Shown: one piece after another, positions 34,180 to 43,564 of the stretch
How the letters are laid out: every line of letters begins with the position of its first letter
How positions within the stretch are numbered: the stretch's first letter is position 1
Assembly (NCBI RefSeq): GCF_000203975.2
Contig: NZ_AFCF02000009.1
Location: forward strand, 369,552-433,551
Length of the DNA: 64,000 nucleotides
Direction of reading: 5' to 3'
Source of the DNA: Leisingera sp. ANG1
GTDB taxonomy: Bacteria > Pseudomonadota > Alphaproteobacteria > Rhodobacterales > Rhodobacteraceae
Position numbers and translations under genes: made by a program
Notes under the pieces: model-generated
The model's input: the letters and a program-made list of their open reading frames with translations, nothing else
Told to the model about the DNA's origin: nothing
Databases searched by the model: none

Positions 34180-36125
34180 TGAAACGCAACCCCAAGGATC
34201 TGGATGCCGCACACGGCAAGATGACCCGGCGGGCGCTGTTCCTAGGCGGGCTGCAGCTGGCCTTTGCCGGCGGGCTGGCGGCGCGGATGCGCTATCTGCA
34301 GGTGGATCAGGCCGATGAGTTCCGCCTGCTAGCCGAGGAAAATCGGATCAACATCCGTCTGCTGCCGCCGGCCCGCGGCCAGATCTTTGACCGCAACGGT
34401 CTGATCATCGCGCAGAACTCGCCCTCCTACAGGATCACCGTGGTGCCAGAGGATGCCGGCGACGTGGAGGCGGTGATTGCCAAGCTCTCCAGCCTGGTGC
34501 CGCTGGACCCGGAAGACCTGGAGCGTGCCCGCACCGAAATGCGCCGCTCGCCGCCGTTCTTGCCAATCACCCTGGCGGACCAGATCGGCTGGGAAGATAT
34601 TTCCAAAGTTGCAGTGAACGCCCCTGCCCTGCCTGGTGTCACGCCGGAGGTGGGCCTGACCCGGGTCTACCCGCAGCTTGGCGACTTCGCTCATGTCATC
34701 GGTTACGTCGGGCCGGTCTCCGATTATGACCTGAGCAAAATGGAAGACCCGGAGCCGGTCCTGATGATCCCGCGCTTCCAGATCGGCAAGGTCGGCTTCG
34801 AGGCCAAGCGCGAGGATGTGCTGCGCGGTAAGGCCGGTGCCAAGCGGGTGGAGGTCAATGCCACCGGCCGGGTGATGCGCGAGCTGGACCGGCGCGAGGG
34901 GATTTCCGGCGCCGACATGCAGCTGACCATCGACGCGGAGCTGCAGAATTACGTACAGGCGCGTCTGGGCCGGGAAAGCGCAGCTGCGGTGGTGATCGAC
35001 TGCGAGGATGGCGACATCCGTGCGATCTGCTCCTCGCCCAGTTTCGACCCTAACCTGTTCGTGCGCGGCATCTCGGTCGCCGATTACCGGATGCTGACTG
35101 AGGACAACTACCGCCCCCTGTCCAACAAGACGGTGCAGGGCACCTACCCGCCCGGCTCCACCTTCAAGATGATCACGGCGCTTGCGGCGCTGGAAAACGG
35201 CGTCGTCGGGCCGGAGGAAACCGTCTGGTGCCCCGGCCACCTGAAAGTTGCCGGCCGCCGCTTCCACTGCTGGAAACGGGCCGGCCACGGGCATGTGGAC
35301 CTGAATACCTCGCTGAAGCGGTCCTGCGATGTCTATTACTACGACGTGGCGATTAAAACCGGCATCGACAAGATTTCCGAAATGGCCAATCTGTTCGGCC
35401 TGGGTATCAAGCACGATCTGCCGATGTCGGCGGTCGCCCAAGGCATCACACCGACCAAGGAGTGGAAATCCAGCTCCTACGGCAAGGACTGGCTGATCGG
35501 GGATACGGCAAACGCTTCGATCGGGCAGGGCTACATGCTGGCCTCGCCCCTGCAACTGGCTGTCATGTCCGCGCGGATTGCCACCGGCCGCAGCGTAACG
35601 CCGCGGCTGCTGAAGTCTCTGGACGGTGTAGAGCAGCCCAGCGGCGCGGGCGAGCCGCTGCCGGTCAGCGAAAACAGCCTGCGTATGGTGCGCCGCGGCA
35701 TGTATTCGGTCAGCAACGACCGCCGCGGCACCGCCTACCGCTCGCGCATTGCCCCCAAGGAGATGGAGATGGCCGGCAAGACCGGCACCAGCCAAGTCCG
35801 CAACATCACCGCCGCCGAACGTGCCGCCGGTGTGATCCGCAATGAGGACCTGCCGTGGGAACGGCGTGACCACGCGCTGTTTGTCTGCTTTGCACCTTAT
35901 GACAAGCCGAAATATGCGGTTGCCGTGGTTGTTGAACATGGCGGTGGCGGCTCCAAGGCGGCGGCACCGGTGGCGCGCGACGTGATGCTGCAGGCGCTTT
36001 ACAACGGCACGCCGCCGCTGGAGGCCTACCCCAAGGCCGACCGAAGCCGCATCAAGGCGCAGCAGGAACGGCTGGAACGCGAACGCGTCAAGCGCCCGCT
36101 GGGCAGCAGGAGCAGCCGGGCATGA
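34179..36125 (+). CDS. mrdA: penicillin-binding protein 2 (transpeptidase of the elongasome)
   Basis: A 648-aa class B PBP that crosslinks lateral peptidoglycan. One N-terminal helix (about 16-36) anchors it. The PBP dimerisation domain begins at LLPPARGQIFDRNG. The transpeptidase motifs are STFK (S327), SCD (S382, the SxN position with Asp) and KTGT (K534). A Cys pair (WCPGH and FHCWK) near 350-366 probably forms the disulfide/zinc site seen in other PBP2 proteins. It overlaps rodA by four bases. Confidence 0.96.
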   Translation: MKRNPKDLDAAHGKMTRRALFLGGLQLAFAGGLAARMRYLQVDQADEFRLLAEENRINIRLLPPARGQIFDRNGLIIAQNSPSYRITVVPEDAGDVEAVIAKLSSLVPLDPEDLERARTEMRRSPPFLPITLADQIGWEDISKVAVNAPALPGVTPEVGLTRVYPQLGDFAHVIGYVGPVSDYDLSKMEDPEPVLMIPRFQIGKVGFEAKREDVLRGKAGAKRVEVNATGRVMRELDRREGISGADMQLTIDAELQNYVQARLGRESAAAVVIDCEDGDIRAICSSPSFDPNLFVRGISVADYRMLTEDNYRPLSNKTVQGTYPPGSTFKMITALAALENGVVGPEETVWCPGHLKVAGRRFHCWKRAGHGHVDLNTSLKRSCDVYYYDVAIKTGIDKISEMANLFGLGIKHDLPMSAVAQGITPTKEWKSSSYGKDWLIGDTANASIGQGYMLASPLQLAVMSARIATGRSVTPRLLKSLDGVEQPSGAGEPLPVSENSLRMVRRGMYSVSNDRRGTAYRSRIAPKEMEMAGKTGTSQVRNITAAERAAGVIRNEDLPWERRDHALFVCFAPYDKPKYAVAVVVEHGGGGSKAAAPVARDVMLQALYNGTPPLEAYPKADRSRIKAQQERLERERVKRPLGSRSSRA

Positions 36126-37273
36126 GCTATCTTGAGTATCACGCCAAATCGACCCCCACCGGCCTGCGCAAAGTTCTGCATCTGAACTGGGGCCTGACGC
36201 TGCTCCTGATCACCGTGTCCAGCGTCGGCTTCCTGATGCTCTATTCGGTGGCAGGCGGATCGTTCAGCCCGTGGGTGGAACCGCAGGTCAAGCGCTTTGC
36301 CCTTGGCCTGAGCGTGATGTTTGTGGTGGCGATGATCCCGATCTGGTTCTGGCGCAATATCTCAGTGTTGGCCTACCTGGGGTCGCTGGCATTGCTGGTC
36401 GCGGTGGAGCTGTTCGGAACCGTCGGAATGGGCGCGCAGCGCTGGATCGACATCGGCTTCATGCGGCTGCAGCCATCGGAGGTGACCAAGATCGCCCTGG
36501 TGATGCTGCTGGCCGCCTATTACGACTGGCTGCCTGCCGAGAAGACTTCTCGCCCCTTGTGGGTGCTTCTGCCGGTGATACTGATCCTGGTGCCGACGGC
36601 ACTGGTTCTGAAGCAGCCGGACCTTGGCACCTCGATCCTGCTGATGGCCGCGGGCGGCGGCGTGATGTTCCTGGCGGGCGTGCATTGGGCCTATTTCGTG
36701 GCGGTGATTGCGGCTGGCGTGGGGCTGGTCAGCGCGGTTTTCCAAAGCCGCGGCACTGAGTGGCAGCTGCTGAAGGACTACCAGTTCCGCCGCATCGACA
36801 CCTTCCTCGATCCCTCGCAGGACCCATTGGGCGCGGGCTATCACATCACCCAGTCCAAGATTGCACTGGGGTCCGGGGGCTGGTCCGGGCGTGGCTTCAT
36901 GCAAGGCACCCAGTCGCGGCTGAACTTCCTGCCGGAAAAGCACACCGACTTCATCTTCACCACCCTGGCGGAGGAATTCGGCTTCATCGGCGGCGTAACC
37001 CTTCTGTCCATTTACATGCTGATCATCGTGTTCTGCATCGCCTCCGCCATCGCCGCCAAGGACCGGTTCTCTTCGCTGGTGATCATGGGAATCGCCATCA
37101 CCTTCTTCCTGTTCTTTGCGGTGAACATGTCGATGGTGATGGGGCTGGCACCGGTGGTCGGGGTGCCGCTGCCGATGGTCTCTTACGGCGGCTCGGCGAT
37201 GCTGGTTCTGCTGGGTGCCTTCGGCATCGTGCAAAGCGCCCATATCCACCGCCCGCGCCAGGCGTCACGTTAG
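36122..37273 (+). CDS. rodA: SEDS peptidoglycan glycosyltransferase RodA
   Basis: A 383-aa, ten-helix membrane enzyme that polymerises lipid II together with PBP2. Typical blocks: AQRWIDIGFMRLQPSEVTKI, VLKQPDLGTSILLM, LPEKHTDFIFTTLAEEFGF (with the key Asp near 278) and GVPLPMVSYGGSAML. It starts inside the end of mrdA (ATGA) and is the last gene of the shape operon. ghrA follows 18 bp downstream. Confidence 0.96.
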   Translation: MSYLEYHAKSTPTGLRKVLHLNWGLTLLLITVSSVGFLMLYSVAGGSFSPWVEPQVKRFALGLSVMFVVAMIPIWFWRNISVLAYLGSLALLVAVELFGTVGMGAQRWIDIGFMRLQPSEVTKIALVMLLAAYYDWLPAEKTSRPLWVLLPVILILVPTALVLKQPDLGTSILLMAAGGGVMFLAGVHWAYFVAVIAAGVGLVSAVFQSRGTEWQLLKDYQFRRIDTFLDPSQDPLGAGYHITQSKIALGSGGWSGRGFMQGTQSRLNFLPEKHTDFIFTTLAEEFGFIGGVTLLSIYMLIIVFCIASAIAAKDRFSSLVIMGIAITFFLFFAVNMSMVMGLAPVVGVPLPMVSYGGSAMLVLLGAFGIVQSAHIHRPRQASR

Positions 37274-37290
37274 ATATTCAGGGAGTTTCC

Positions 37291-38223
37291 ATGACCGCCA
37301 ATATCCTGTTTGCAGGCCACCCCGACGCCTGGCCCGCCTATGAGCCGCTTTTGAAGGCAGAGCTTGCCCGGCTTGGCGTGGATTCCGATCTGCGCAATGA
37401 ATTTGCGCCGGAGGAGGTGGATTACATTGTCTACGCCCCCAGCGGGCCGGTCAGCGATTTCACCCCCTTCACCCGCCTGAAAGCGGTGCTGAGCCTGTGG
37501 GCAGGTGTCGAGAAAATTGTGCCTGTTGTGCCCGCCGAACTGCCGCTCACCCGGATGGTGGACAGCGGGCTGGAGCAGGGCATGACCGAATGGGTTGTTG
37601 GCCACACCCTGCGCTACCACCTGGGCATGGACGCGCATATCCTTGGTCAGAACGGGCACTGGGAGCCCAAGGCCCCGCCGCTGGCGAAGGACCGCAGCGT
37701 GACTGTGCTAGGCCTTGGTGCGCTGGGAACTGCCTCGGCCAAAGCCTTGGCCGTACTCGGGTTCCAGGTTTCCGGCTGGAGCCGGAGCCAAAAGGATATC
37801 GCGGGCATCACCTGCCACTCCGGCGCAGAGGGGCTGAAGGCGGCACTGGCGCAGGCGGAAATTGTCATTCTGTTGCTGCCGGACACACCCGCCACAGAGA
37901 ATACCCTGAACGCCGAAACTCTGGCGCTGCTGCCCAAGGGGGCCAGGATCCTCAACCCGGGCCGCGGGCCGCTGATTGATGACGATGCACTGCTGGCGGC
38001 ACTGGACAGCGGCCAGGTCGGCCATGACACGCTGGACGTTTTCCGCGTCGAGCCGCTGCCGCCGGAACACCCTTATTGGGCGCATCCCAATGTGACGGTG
38101 ACCCCGCATATCGCCTCGGAAACCCGCGAAAGCACCGCGGCGGAGGTGATCGCCGAAAACATCCGCCGCACCGAGGCGGGGGAACCGCTGCTGCATCTGG
38201 TCGACCGCAGCCTCGGCTACTGA
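37291..38223 (+). CDS. ghrA: glyoxylate/hydroxypyruvate reductase A
   Basis: A 310-aa D-2-hydroxyacid dehydrogenase. The NAD(P) loop VTVLGLGALGTASAKAL is near residue 130, catalytic Arg/Glu/His are in NPGRGPLIDDDAL, VEPLPPEHPYW and VTPHIASET. The family reduces glyoxylate and hydroxypyruvate. CAGGGAG precedes the ATG at 37291. It lies close behind rodA and may be read with the shape operon, although a functional link is not known. Confidence 0.9.
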   Translation: MTANILFAGHPDAWPAYEPLLKAELARLGVDSDLRNEFAPEEVDYIVYAPSGPVSDFTPFTRLKAVLSLWAGVEKIVPVVPAELPLTRMVDSGLEQGMTEWVVGHTLRYHLGMDAHILGQNGHWEPKAPPLAKDRSVTVLGLGALGTASAKALAVLGFQVSGWSRSQKDIAGITCHSGAEGLKAALAQAEIVILLLPDTPATENTLNAETLALLPKGARILNPGRGPLIDDDALLAALDSGQVGHDTLDVFRVEPLPPEHPYWAHPNVTVTPHIASETRESTAAEVIAENIRRTEAGEPLLHLVDRSLGY

Positions 38224-38228
38224 ACGCA

Positions 38229-38254
38229 AAAGAGCGGGCCAGCACCCGCTCTTT
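38229..38254. terminator. bidirectional terminator after ghrA
   Basis: AAAGAGCGGG (38229-38238) pairs perfectly with CCCGCTCTTT (38245-38254), loop six. It ends the mre-rodA-ghrA transcription unit. The last bases overlap a copy of the dispersed repeat. Confidence 0.88.
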
Positions 38255-38273
38255 CATCCTTCCTGAAATACTC
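38251..38273 (-). repeat. dispersed intergenic repeat, diverged copy
   Basis: On the minus strand this reads GAGTATTTCAGG...GATGAAAG, 18 of 23 bases equal to the copies at 14414 and 42281. It lies between the convergent ghrA and oligopeptidase genes and overlaps the terminator arm. Confidence 0.55.
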
Positions 38274-38306
38274 CCGCCGGAGGCAGCGCCTGTCAGGGCG
38301 CGTCGC

Positions 38307-40322
38307 TTACTCTGCGGCCAGACCGCGGCCTTTCAGCAGCGCCTCGACGCCCGGCAGCCGCCCGCGGAACGCGGTGTATAGCTCAGCCGGATCAACAGAC
38401 CCGCCGGTGGAAAGGATATGCGCCTCCAGCGCCTTGGCACGTTCTGCATCAAAGGCCCCGCCTGCCTCCTCAAAAGCGGCAAAGGCGTCGGCGTCCATCA
38501 CTTCCGACCACATGTAGCTGTAGTAGCCCGAGGAATAGCCGTCGCCGGAAAACACATGGGCAAAATGCGGCGTAGCGTGGCGCATGATGATCGCCCGCGG
38601 CATGCCGATTTCCTCCAGCACCTCGGCCTGCTTGACCATCGGGTCGGAGGGTGCCGCCCCGTCGTGGAAGGCAAGGTCGACCAGCGCGGAGGCGACGTAC
38701 TCTACCGTCTGAAAGCCCATGTCGAAATTGGCCGCCCCCAGCACTTTCTCCAGCATCTGCTGCGGCATCGGTTCGCCGGTTTCCGCGTGGGTGGCAAACT
38801 CCTGCAGCACCTCCGGCACTTCCAGCCAGTGTTCATAAAGCTGGCTGGGCAGTTCGACAAAGTCACGTGCCACCGAAGTCCCGGAGATGCTCTCGTAAGT
38901 CACATTAGACAGCATCTGGTGCAGCGCGTGGCCGAACTCATGGAACAGGGTGCGGGCGTCGTCCCAGGACAAGAGTGCCGGGTCGCCCTTGGCGAAATTG
39001 CAAACGTTGATCACCACAGGTGCCTGAACATCAGGGAACTTGGCCTGCTGGCGCATGGCGGAGCACCAGGCTCCCGAGCGTTTGGAACCGCGCGCGAAAT
39101 AGTCGCCGATGAACACCGCCACATGGCTCCCGTTCCGGGTCACCTCCCAGGCGCGGCAATCCGGATGGTAAAGCGGCACATCCAGCGGCGCGAACTTCAG
39201 TCCGAACAGTCTATTGGCGCAGGCAAAAGACGCCTCGATCAGCCGGTCCAGCTGCAGGTAAGGCTTCAGCGCAGCCTCATCCAGGTCATGCTCGGCCTTG
39301 CGGCGTTTCTCCGCGTAGTAGCGCCAATCCCAGGGTTCCAGATCGCCGTTTACGCCATCCGCCTGCATCATTTCAGTCAGGATCTGCGCGTCCTGATCGG
39401 CGCGCGACTTGGCCGCCTCCCAGACCTCCATCAGCAGCCCGCGCACTGCTTCCGGCGTCTTGGCCATTTCGGTTTCCAGCTTATAGGCTGCGAAGTTTTC
39501 GTAGCCCAACAGCTGCGCGCGTTCTTCCCGCAGCTGCAGGATTTCCGCTGCGATGGCGCGGTTGTCGGTCTCGCCGCCATTGGCGCCGCGGGCGGCCCAG
39601 GCGTTGAAGGCTTTTTCGCGCAAGTCGCGGCGCGGCGAAAATTGCAGGAACGGTGTGATAAGCGAACGGGACAGGGTGACCACCGGGCCGCCCTTGCCCT
39701 TTTCCTCGCCAGCCGCACGGGCCGCCTTGACCACGAAATCCGGCAAGCCTTCCAAATCCTCTTCGGACAGTTCCATGAACCACTCGCGCTCATCCGCCAG
39801 CAGGTTCTGGGTGAACTGAGTGCCCAGGGTGGCCAGCCGCCCCTTGATCTCCTGCATCCGCGTATCGGCGTCACCTTCCAGCGCCGCGCCGCCGCGGACA
39901 AAGCCGCGATGGGTCAGCATCAGCACGCGCTGCTGTTCATCGGTCAGGTCCAGCTGCTCGCGCTGGTCCCACACTGCCTTAATGCGCGCATAAAGCGCCT
40001 TGTTGGCGGTGATGGCCGAGAAATGCGCGGCAAGTTTCGGAGAGAACGCCCGCTGCAGTTCTTCCCGCTTGGGGTTGCTGTCGGCGCCGGCCACGGTGAA
40101 GAACACGCCCAGCACCTGCTCCAGCTCGCGGCAGGGTGTCTCCAGCGCCTCGATCACATTGGCAAAGCCGGGCGGCTCGGAATTGCTTGCGATGGCGTCG
40201 ATCTGTGCCTTATGCGCCGCTAGCGCCTGTTCCAGCGCAGGGGCGAAATCATCATCGGAAATGCTGTTGAACGGGGCGATTTCAAACGGCGTGTCCCAGC
40301 GGGACAGAAGCGGATTGGACAT
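38307..40322 (-). CDS. M3-family oligopeptidase (PrlC/Dcp-like)
   Basis: A 671-aa zinc metallopeptidase that degrades short peptides in the cytoplasm. The zinc site is TLFHEFGHALHQML near residue 465 with the third ligand Glu in YESISGTSVARDFVELPSQ. GYSSGYYSYMWSEV near the C-terminus binds peptide. The start at 40322 (MSNPLLSRW) follows AAGGAG. The lack of a signal peptide favours oligopeptidase A or Dcp; which of the two is not certain. Confidence 0.92.
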   Translation of the reverse strand: MSNPLLSRWDTPFEIAPFNSISDDDFAPALEQALAAHKAQIDAIASNSEPPGFANVIEALETPCRELEQVLGVFFTVAGADSNPKREELQRAFSPKLAAHFSAITANKALYARIKAVWDQREQLDLTDEQQRVLMLTHRGFVRGGAALEGDADTRMQEIKGRLATLGTQFTQNLLADEREWFMELSEEDLEGLPDFVVKAARAAGEEKGKGGPVVTLSRSLITPFLQFSPRRDLREKAFNAWAARGANGGETDNRAIAAEILQLREERAQLLGYENFAAYKLETEMAKTPEAVRGLLMEVWEAAKSRADQDAQILTEMMQADGVNGDLEPWDWRYYAEKRRKAEHDLDEAALKPYLQLDRLIEASFACANRLFGLKFAPLDVPLYHPDCRAWEVTRNGSHVAVFIGDYFARGSKRSGAWCSAMRQQAKFPDVQAPVVINVCNFAKGDPALLSWDDARTLFHEFGHALHQMLSNVTYESISGTSVARDFVELPSQLYEHWLEVPEVLQEFATHAETGEPMPQQMLEKVLGAANFDMGFQTVEYVASALVDLAFHDGAAPSDPMVKQAEVLEEIGMPRAIIMRHATPHFAHVFSGDGYSSGYYSYMWSEVMDADAFAAFEEAGGAFDAERAKALEAHILSTGGSVDPAELYTAFRGRLPGVEALLKGRGLAAE

Positions 40323-40403
40323 ATGAAAGGTCTCCTTTGCAGGTGACGCTATCGGCAAAGACAGGAGGCTGCAATTGGCCTTTCCCGGCGCAGGTCCGCT
40401 GTC

Positions 40404-40754
40404 TCAGCCGCCTGCGCCCTCGCCCTCCGTCAGTTCTGCTGGAATGATGCGGATGGGCACATCCGCCACATTGGCTGCCCGCGCGATGCGCCACTCAAAG
40501 CGTCCCATTTTGCCATCGGTGTCGATCAGCACCACCACCGGCTCCTTGCCGGTAATCTCTGCCGCAAACAGCGCCTGCTGGATACTGTCGAGACTGCTGC
40601 GTTTATCCAGCCCGAACTCGATGACGCGGTTCTCGTTCTCGCAATCGGTGCGGATCGAGGCGCCGCCGCCGGGATAAGTGAAATCATGCACCCGTTCCGG
40701 CTGGCCGCCGAACAGGGCACCGCAAAGGAGCGCGATGTAGTAGGCTTCGTTCAC
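40404..40754 (-). CDS. conserved hypothetical protein
   Basis: A 116-aa protein that starts at GTG 40754, only nine bases after the stop of the MoeB-like gene, so it is probably co-transcribed. Its core, VIEFGLDKRSSLDSIQQALF followed by GKEPVVVLIDTDGKMGRFEWRI, has acidic and lysine residues between strands, which recalls small nuclease-like folds. I do not recognise the family. Confidence 0.65.
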   Translation of the reverse strand: MNEAYYIALLCGALFGGQPERVHDFTYPGGGASIRTDCENENRVIEFGLDKRSSLDSIQQALFAAEITGKEPVVVLIDTDGKMGRFEWRIARAANVADVPIRIIPAELTEGEGAGG

Positions 40755-40763
40755 TGGCGGCGT

Positions 40764-41813
40764 TCAGCTTTCCGCTTTGCCGCTGCAGGCCGGGCAGCCC
40801 GCCCGCCGGGACAGGCGGATCTTGCGGGTTTCGCCATACAGCCCGTCATAGATCAGCATCTCGCCGCGCAGCACCGCCCCGGCGCCGGTGATCTGCTTGA
40901 CCGCCTCCACCGCCATCATCGATCCGACCACGCCGGGCAGCGGACCGATCACCCCGGCCTCGGAGCAGCTGGGCGCAAGACCGGCTGCGGGGGCCTCAGG
41001 AAAGATGCACTGGTAACACGGGCCGTCTTCGGCCGGGTGAAACACACTCAGCTGGCCCTCCCACTGCGAAAGCGCGCCGGAGATCAGCGGCTTGCCCAGC
41101 GCCACCGCGGTGCGGTTGGCCAGATAGCGGGTTTCGAAATTGTCAGTGCCGTCGAGGATCAGATCATATTCGGCAAATAGCTCTGCTGCGACCTCCTCTG
41201 TCAGACGGCGGTTGTACGGGCGCACCTCCACGTAGGGGTTCTGCGCCTGCATCGCGGCCTGGGCCGAGAACACCTTGGGTTTGCCGATGTCCGCGTCCTG
41301 GTGGATTACCTGGCGCTGCAGGTTGGCGTTGTCGACCACGTCGTCGTCAATCACCCCGATTGTGCCCACGCCGGCAGCGGCCAGGTATTGCAGCGCAGGC
41401 GCGCCAAGCCCGCCGGCACCGATCACCAGCACCTTGGCCTTCTTCAGCTTCTTCTGCCCCGGCCCGCCCAGTTCCCGCAGAACGATGTGGCGGGCATATC
41501 GGTCAAGCTCGCTTTCGGTGAAGGTGCTGGCGGGCTGGTTCATCTTTACTTCCTGAGGCTGGGCGCGGTTTTTCAAGGCCGCCACGATACGCGCATAGAA
41601 CCCCGCCACAAGGGCAAAGCCGCCGAGCAACAGCCAGGATGCCGCAGAGCCGCCAGTGCCTTCGCGCAGGGGATGCCCGTCCGGCAGGGTCAGCTGCACT
41701 GCCAGCACGGCGGTGAACAGCACCGCCAGCAGCGTGATACGCAGATTGCGCGGCAGGCCAAGGAAGCGGCCGCCCCACCAGATCAGCACAGCAAGAATGA
41801 GAATGCGCAGCAT
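40764..41813 (-). CDS. HesA/MoeB/ThiF adenylyltransferase with N-terminal membrane domain
   Basis: A 349-aa E1-like enzyme. Residues 1-80 hold about three hydrophobic helices (LRILILAVLIWWGGRFLG, LRITLLAVLFTAVLA, WLLLGGFALVAGFYARI). Residues 95-349 are the adenylyltransferase: YARHIVLRELGGPGQ, VLVIGAGGLGAPALQYL with the ATP loop, DGTDNFETRYL, and zinc ligands CYQC and CPAC. It should adenylate a ubiquitin-like sulfur carrier (MoaD or ThiS). The membrane domain is unusual for this family, but I think it is conserved in roseobacters. It starts one base inside the dut stop. Confidence 0.88.
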   Translation of the reverse strand: MLRILILAVLIWWGGRFLGLPRNLRITLLAVLFTAVLAVQLTLPDGHPLREGTGGSAASWLLLGGFALVAGFYARIVAALKNRAQPQEVKMNQPASTFTESELDRYARHIVLRELGGPGQKKLKKAKVLVIGAGGLGAPALQYLAAAGVGTIGVIDDDVVDNANLQRQVIHQDADIGKPKVFSAQAAMQAQNPYVEVRPYNRRLTEEVAAELFAEYDLILDGTDNFETRYLANRTAVALGKPLISGALSQWEGQLSVFHPAEDGPCYQCIFPEAPAAGLAPSCSEAGVIGPLPGVVGSMMAVEAVKQITGAGAVLRGEMLIYDGLYGETRKIRLSRRAGCPACSGKAES

Positions 41814-42268
41814 CAGCCGCGCCCGGTGGAGCCGAAGCCGCCGTCGCCCCGCTCAGTTCCTGTAAGCGCGTCCGCAACCTCGAACCGCGCTTGCAGAACC
41901 GGCGCCACCACCATCTGCGCAATACGTTCGCCGTGGTGAACCTCAAAGGGCTTCTGACCGGCATTCATCAGGATCACCCCCAAGGGCCCGCGGTAATCGC
42001 TGTCGATGGTGCCGGGCGTATTGGGCAGGGTGATGCCATGCTTCAGCGCCAGCCCGGAGCGGGGACGGACCTGCACCTCATAGCCTGCCGGGATCTCGAT
42101 CCGCAGGCCGGTCGGCACCAGCGCCCGCTCGCCCGGCTGCAGCACCAGACAGCCGCGGTCCGGCAGGTTGGCGCGCACGTCGGCACCGGCAGCACCGGCA
42201 GTTTCATACGACGGCAGCGGCACATCCCGGTCTGCCCCCTCATCGTGGATCACACGGATAGTCACCAT
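41813..42268 (-). CDS. dut: dUTP diphosphatase
   Basis: A 151-aa enzyme that hydrolyses dUTP to dUMP and keeps uracil out of DNA. Motifs: [56 protein letters not shown] and the C-terminal [10 protein letters not shown] that closes the site. The ATG at 42268 is preferred over GTG 42271 for spacing to AGGGG. It is coupled by TGATG to the MoeB-like gene. Confidence 0.95.
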   Translation of the reverse strand: MVTIRVIHDEGADRDVPLPSYETAGAAGADVRANLPDRGCLVLQPGERALVPTGLRIEIPAGYEVQVRPRSGLALKHGITLPNTPGTIDSDYRGPLGVILMNAGQKPFEVHHGERIAQMVVAPVLQARFEVADALTGTERGDGGFGSTGRG

Positions 42269-42280
42269 CACAGCGCCCCT

Positions 42281-42303
42281 GCTTCATCTTTCCAAAAATA
42301 CTC
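42281..42303 (-). repeat. dispersed intergenic repeat, copy 2
   Basis: On the minus strand it reads GAGTATTTTTGG...GATGAAGC, identical to 14414-14436 over 23 bp. It fills most of the 39-bp gap between coaBC and dut and ends 12 bp before the dut start, so it is part of the coaBC-dut mRNA and near the dut ribosome site. Confidence 0.75.
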
Positions 42304-42307
42304 AAAA

Positions 42308-43504
42308 TCACCCGGCCAGCGCCGCCGCGATCCGTTCTGCCAGCTTGCGGGCCACTTCATCCTTGCCCATGCGCGGCCATTCTTCAGCCCCGTCATCTGA
42401 AATCAGGATCACCGCGTTTTCACTGCCGCCCATGATGCCGGTTGCGGGGGAGACGTCATTGGCCACGATCCAGTCGCAGCCCTTGCGCTTGCGTTTGGCG
42501 GTTGCGTTCTCGATAACGTCGTTGGTTTCCGCCGCAAATCCGACCACCAGCCCGGGGCGGCCTTGCTTCATCTGCGAGACGGTTTTTAGAATGTCGGGGT
42601 TTTCAGCGAACTCCAGCACCGGCAAACCATCATTGGATTTCTTCAGCTTCCGGTCAGAGGCGCTGGCCACCCGCCAGTCCGCCACCGCGGCGGCAAAGAC
42701 ACCAGCGTCGGCGGGCAGTGCCTGCTGCACGGCGGCTTCCATCTCACGGGCGCTTTCCACCGGCACCACTTGCACGCCCTCGGGCGGGCGCACCTCTGCG
42801 GGGCCCGTGACAAACACGACCTCCGCCCCCAAGTCGCGCAGAGCACGGGCCACCGCTGCCCCCTGCGCCCCGGAGGAGCGGTTGGCGATATAGCGCACCG
42901 GGTCGATCGGCTCATGCGTCGGTCCGGAGGTCACCAGGATGCGCTTCCCCTTCAGCGGTCCATCCGCAAGCTTGGCGGCAATAGCGGCCAGGATTTCCTC
43001 CGGCTCCGCCATCCGGCCGGGGCCGAATTCACCGCAGGCCATACTGCCCTCATTGGGGCCAACAAAGGACACGCCATCCTCTTTCAGGGTTTCAAGGTTG
43101 CGCTGCGTGGCCGGATGCTCCCACATGCGGACGTTCATCGCAGGCGCCAGCAGCACCGGCGTGTCGGTCGCCAGAAGCAGAGTCGAGGCAAGGTCATTGG
43201 CAAAACCTTGCGCCATCTTCGCCATCAGATCGGCGGTGGCCGGCGCCACAACTAGCAAATCGGCGCTGCGCGACAGTTGGATATGGCCCATCTCAGCTTC
43301 TGCCGTCAGGTCGAACAGCTCCTGATGCACCGCAGTCCCGGCCAAGGCCGAAACCGAAAGCGGCGTCACGAACTCCGCGCCCGCCTTGGTCAGCACCGGC
43401 GTCACCCGGGCGCCATGATCCTGCAGGCGCCGGATCAGCTCCAGCGACTTATAGGCCGCAATGCCGCCGCCGATGATCAATAGAATATGTTTGCCAGCCA
43501 GCAT
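42308..43504 (-). CDS. coaBC: bifunctional CoaBC (phosphopantothenoylcysteine decarboxylase/synthetase)
   Basis: A 398-aa enzyme of CoA synthesis. The FMN-dependent decarboxylase half (1-180) carries LLIIGGGIAAYKSLELIRRL, the conserved PAMNVRMW and the GSMACGEFGPGRM loop with the catalytic Cys. The synthetase half (190-398) carries ILVTSGPTHEPIDPVRYI, ANRSSG and AAVADWRVA. It starts ATG 43504. It heads coaBC-dut-moeB-like-hypothetical, an order of mixed cofactor and nucleotide functions that is common in alphaproteobacteria. Confidence 0.96.
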   Translation of the reverse strand: MLAGKHILLIIGGGIAAYKSLELIRRLQDHGARVTPVLTKAGAEFVTPLSVSALAGTAVHQELFDLTAEAEMGHIQLSRSADLLVVAPATADLMAKMAQGFANDLASTLLLATDTPVLLAPAMNVRMWEHPATQRNLETLKEDGVSFVGPNEGSMACGEFGPGRMAEPEEILAAIAAKLADGPLKGKRILVTSGPTHEPIDPVRYIANRSSGAQGAAVARALRDLGAEVVFVTGPAEVRPPEGVQVVPVESAREMEAAVQQALPADAGVFAAAVADWRVASASDRKLKKSNDGLPVLEFAENPDILKTVSQMKQGRPGLVVGFAAETNDVIENATAKRKRKGCDWIVANDVSPATGIMGGSENAVILISDDGAEEWPRMGKDEVARKLAERIAAALAG

Positions 43505-43564
43505 TTGCGCATCCTCGCCCGGTTTCCCGCGACCTTACTGCGGCGCGGCAAAAGTGTGAAGCTG

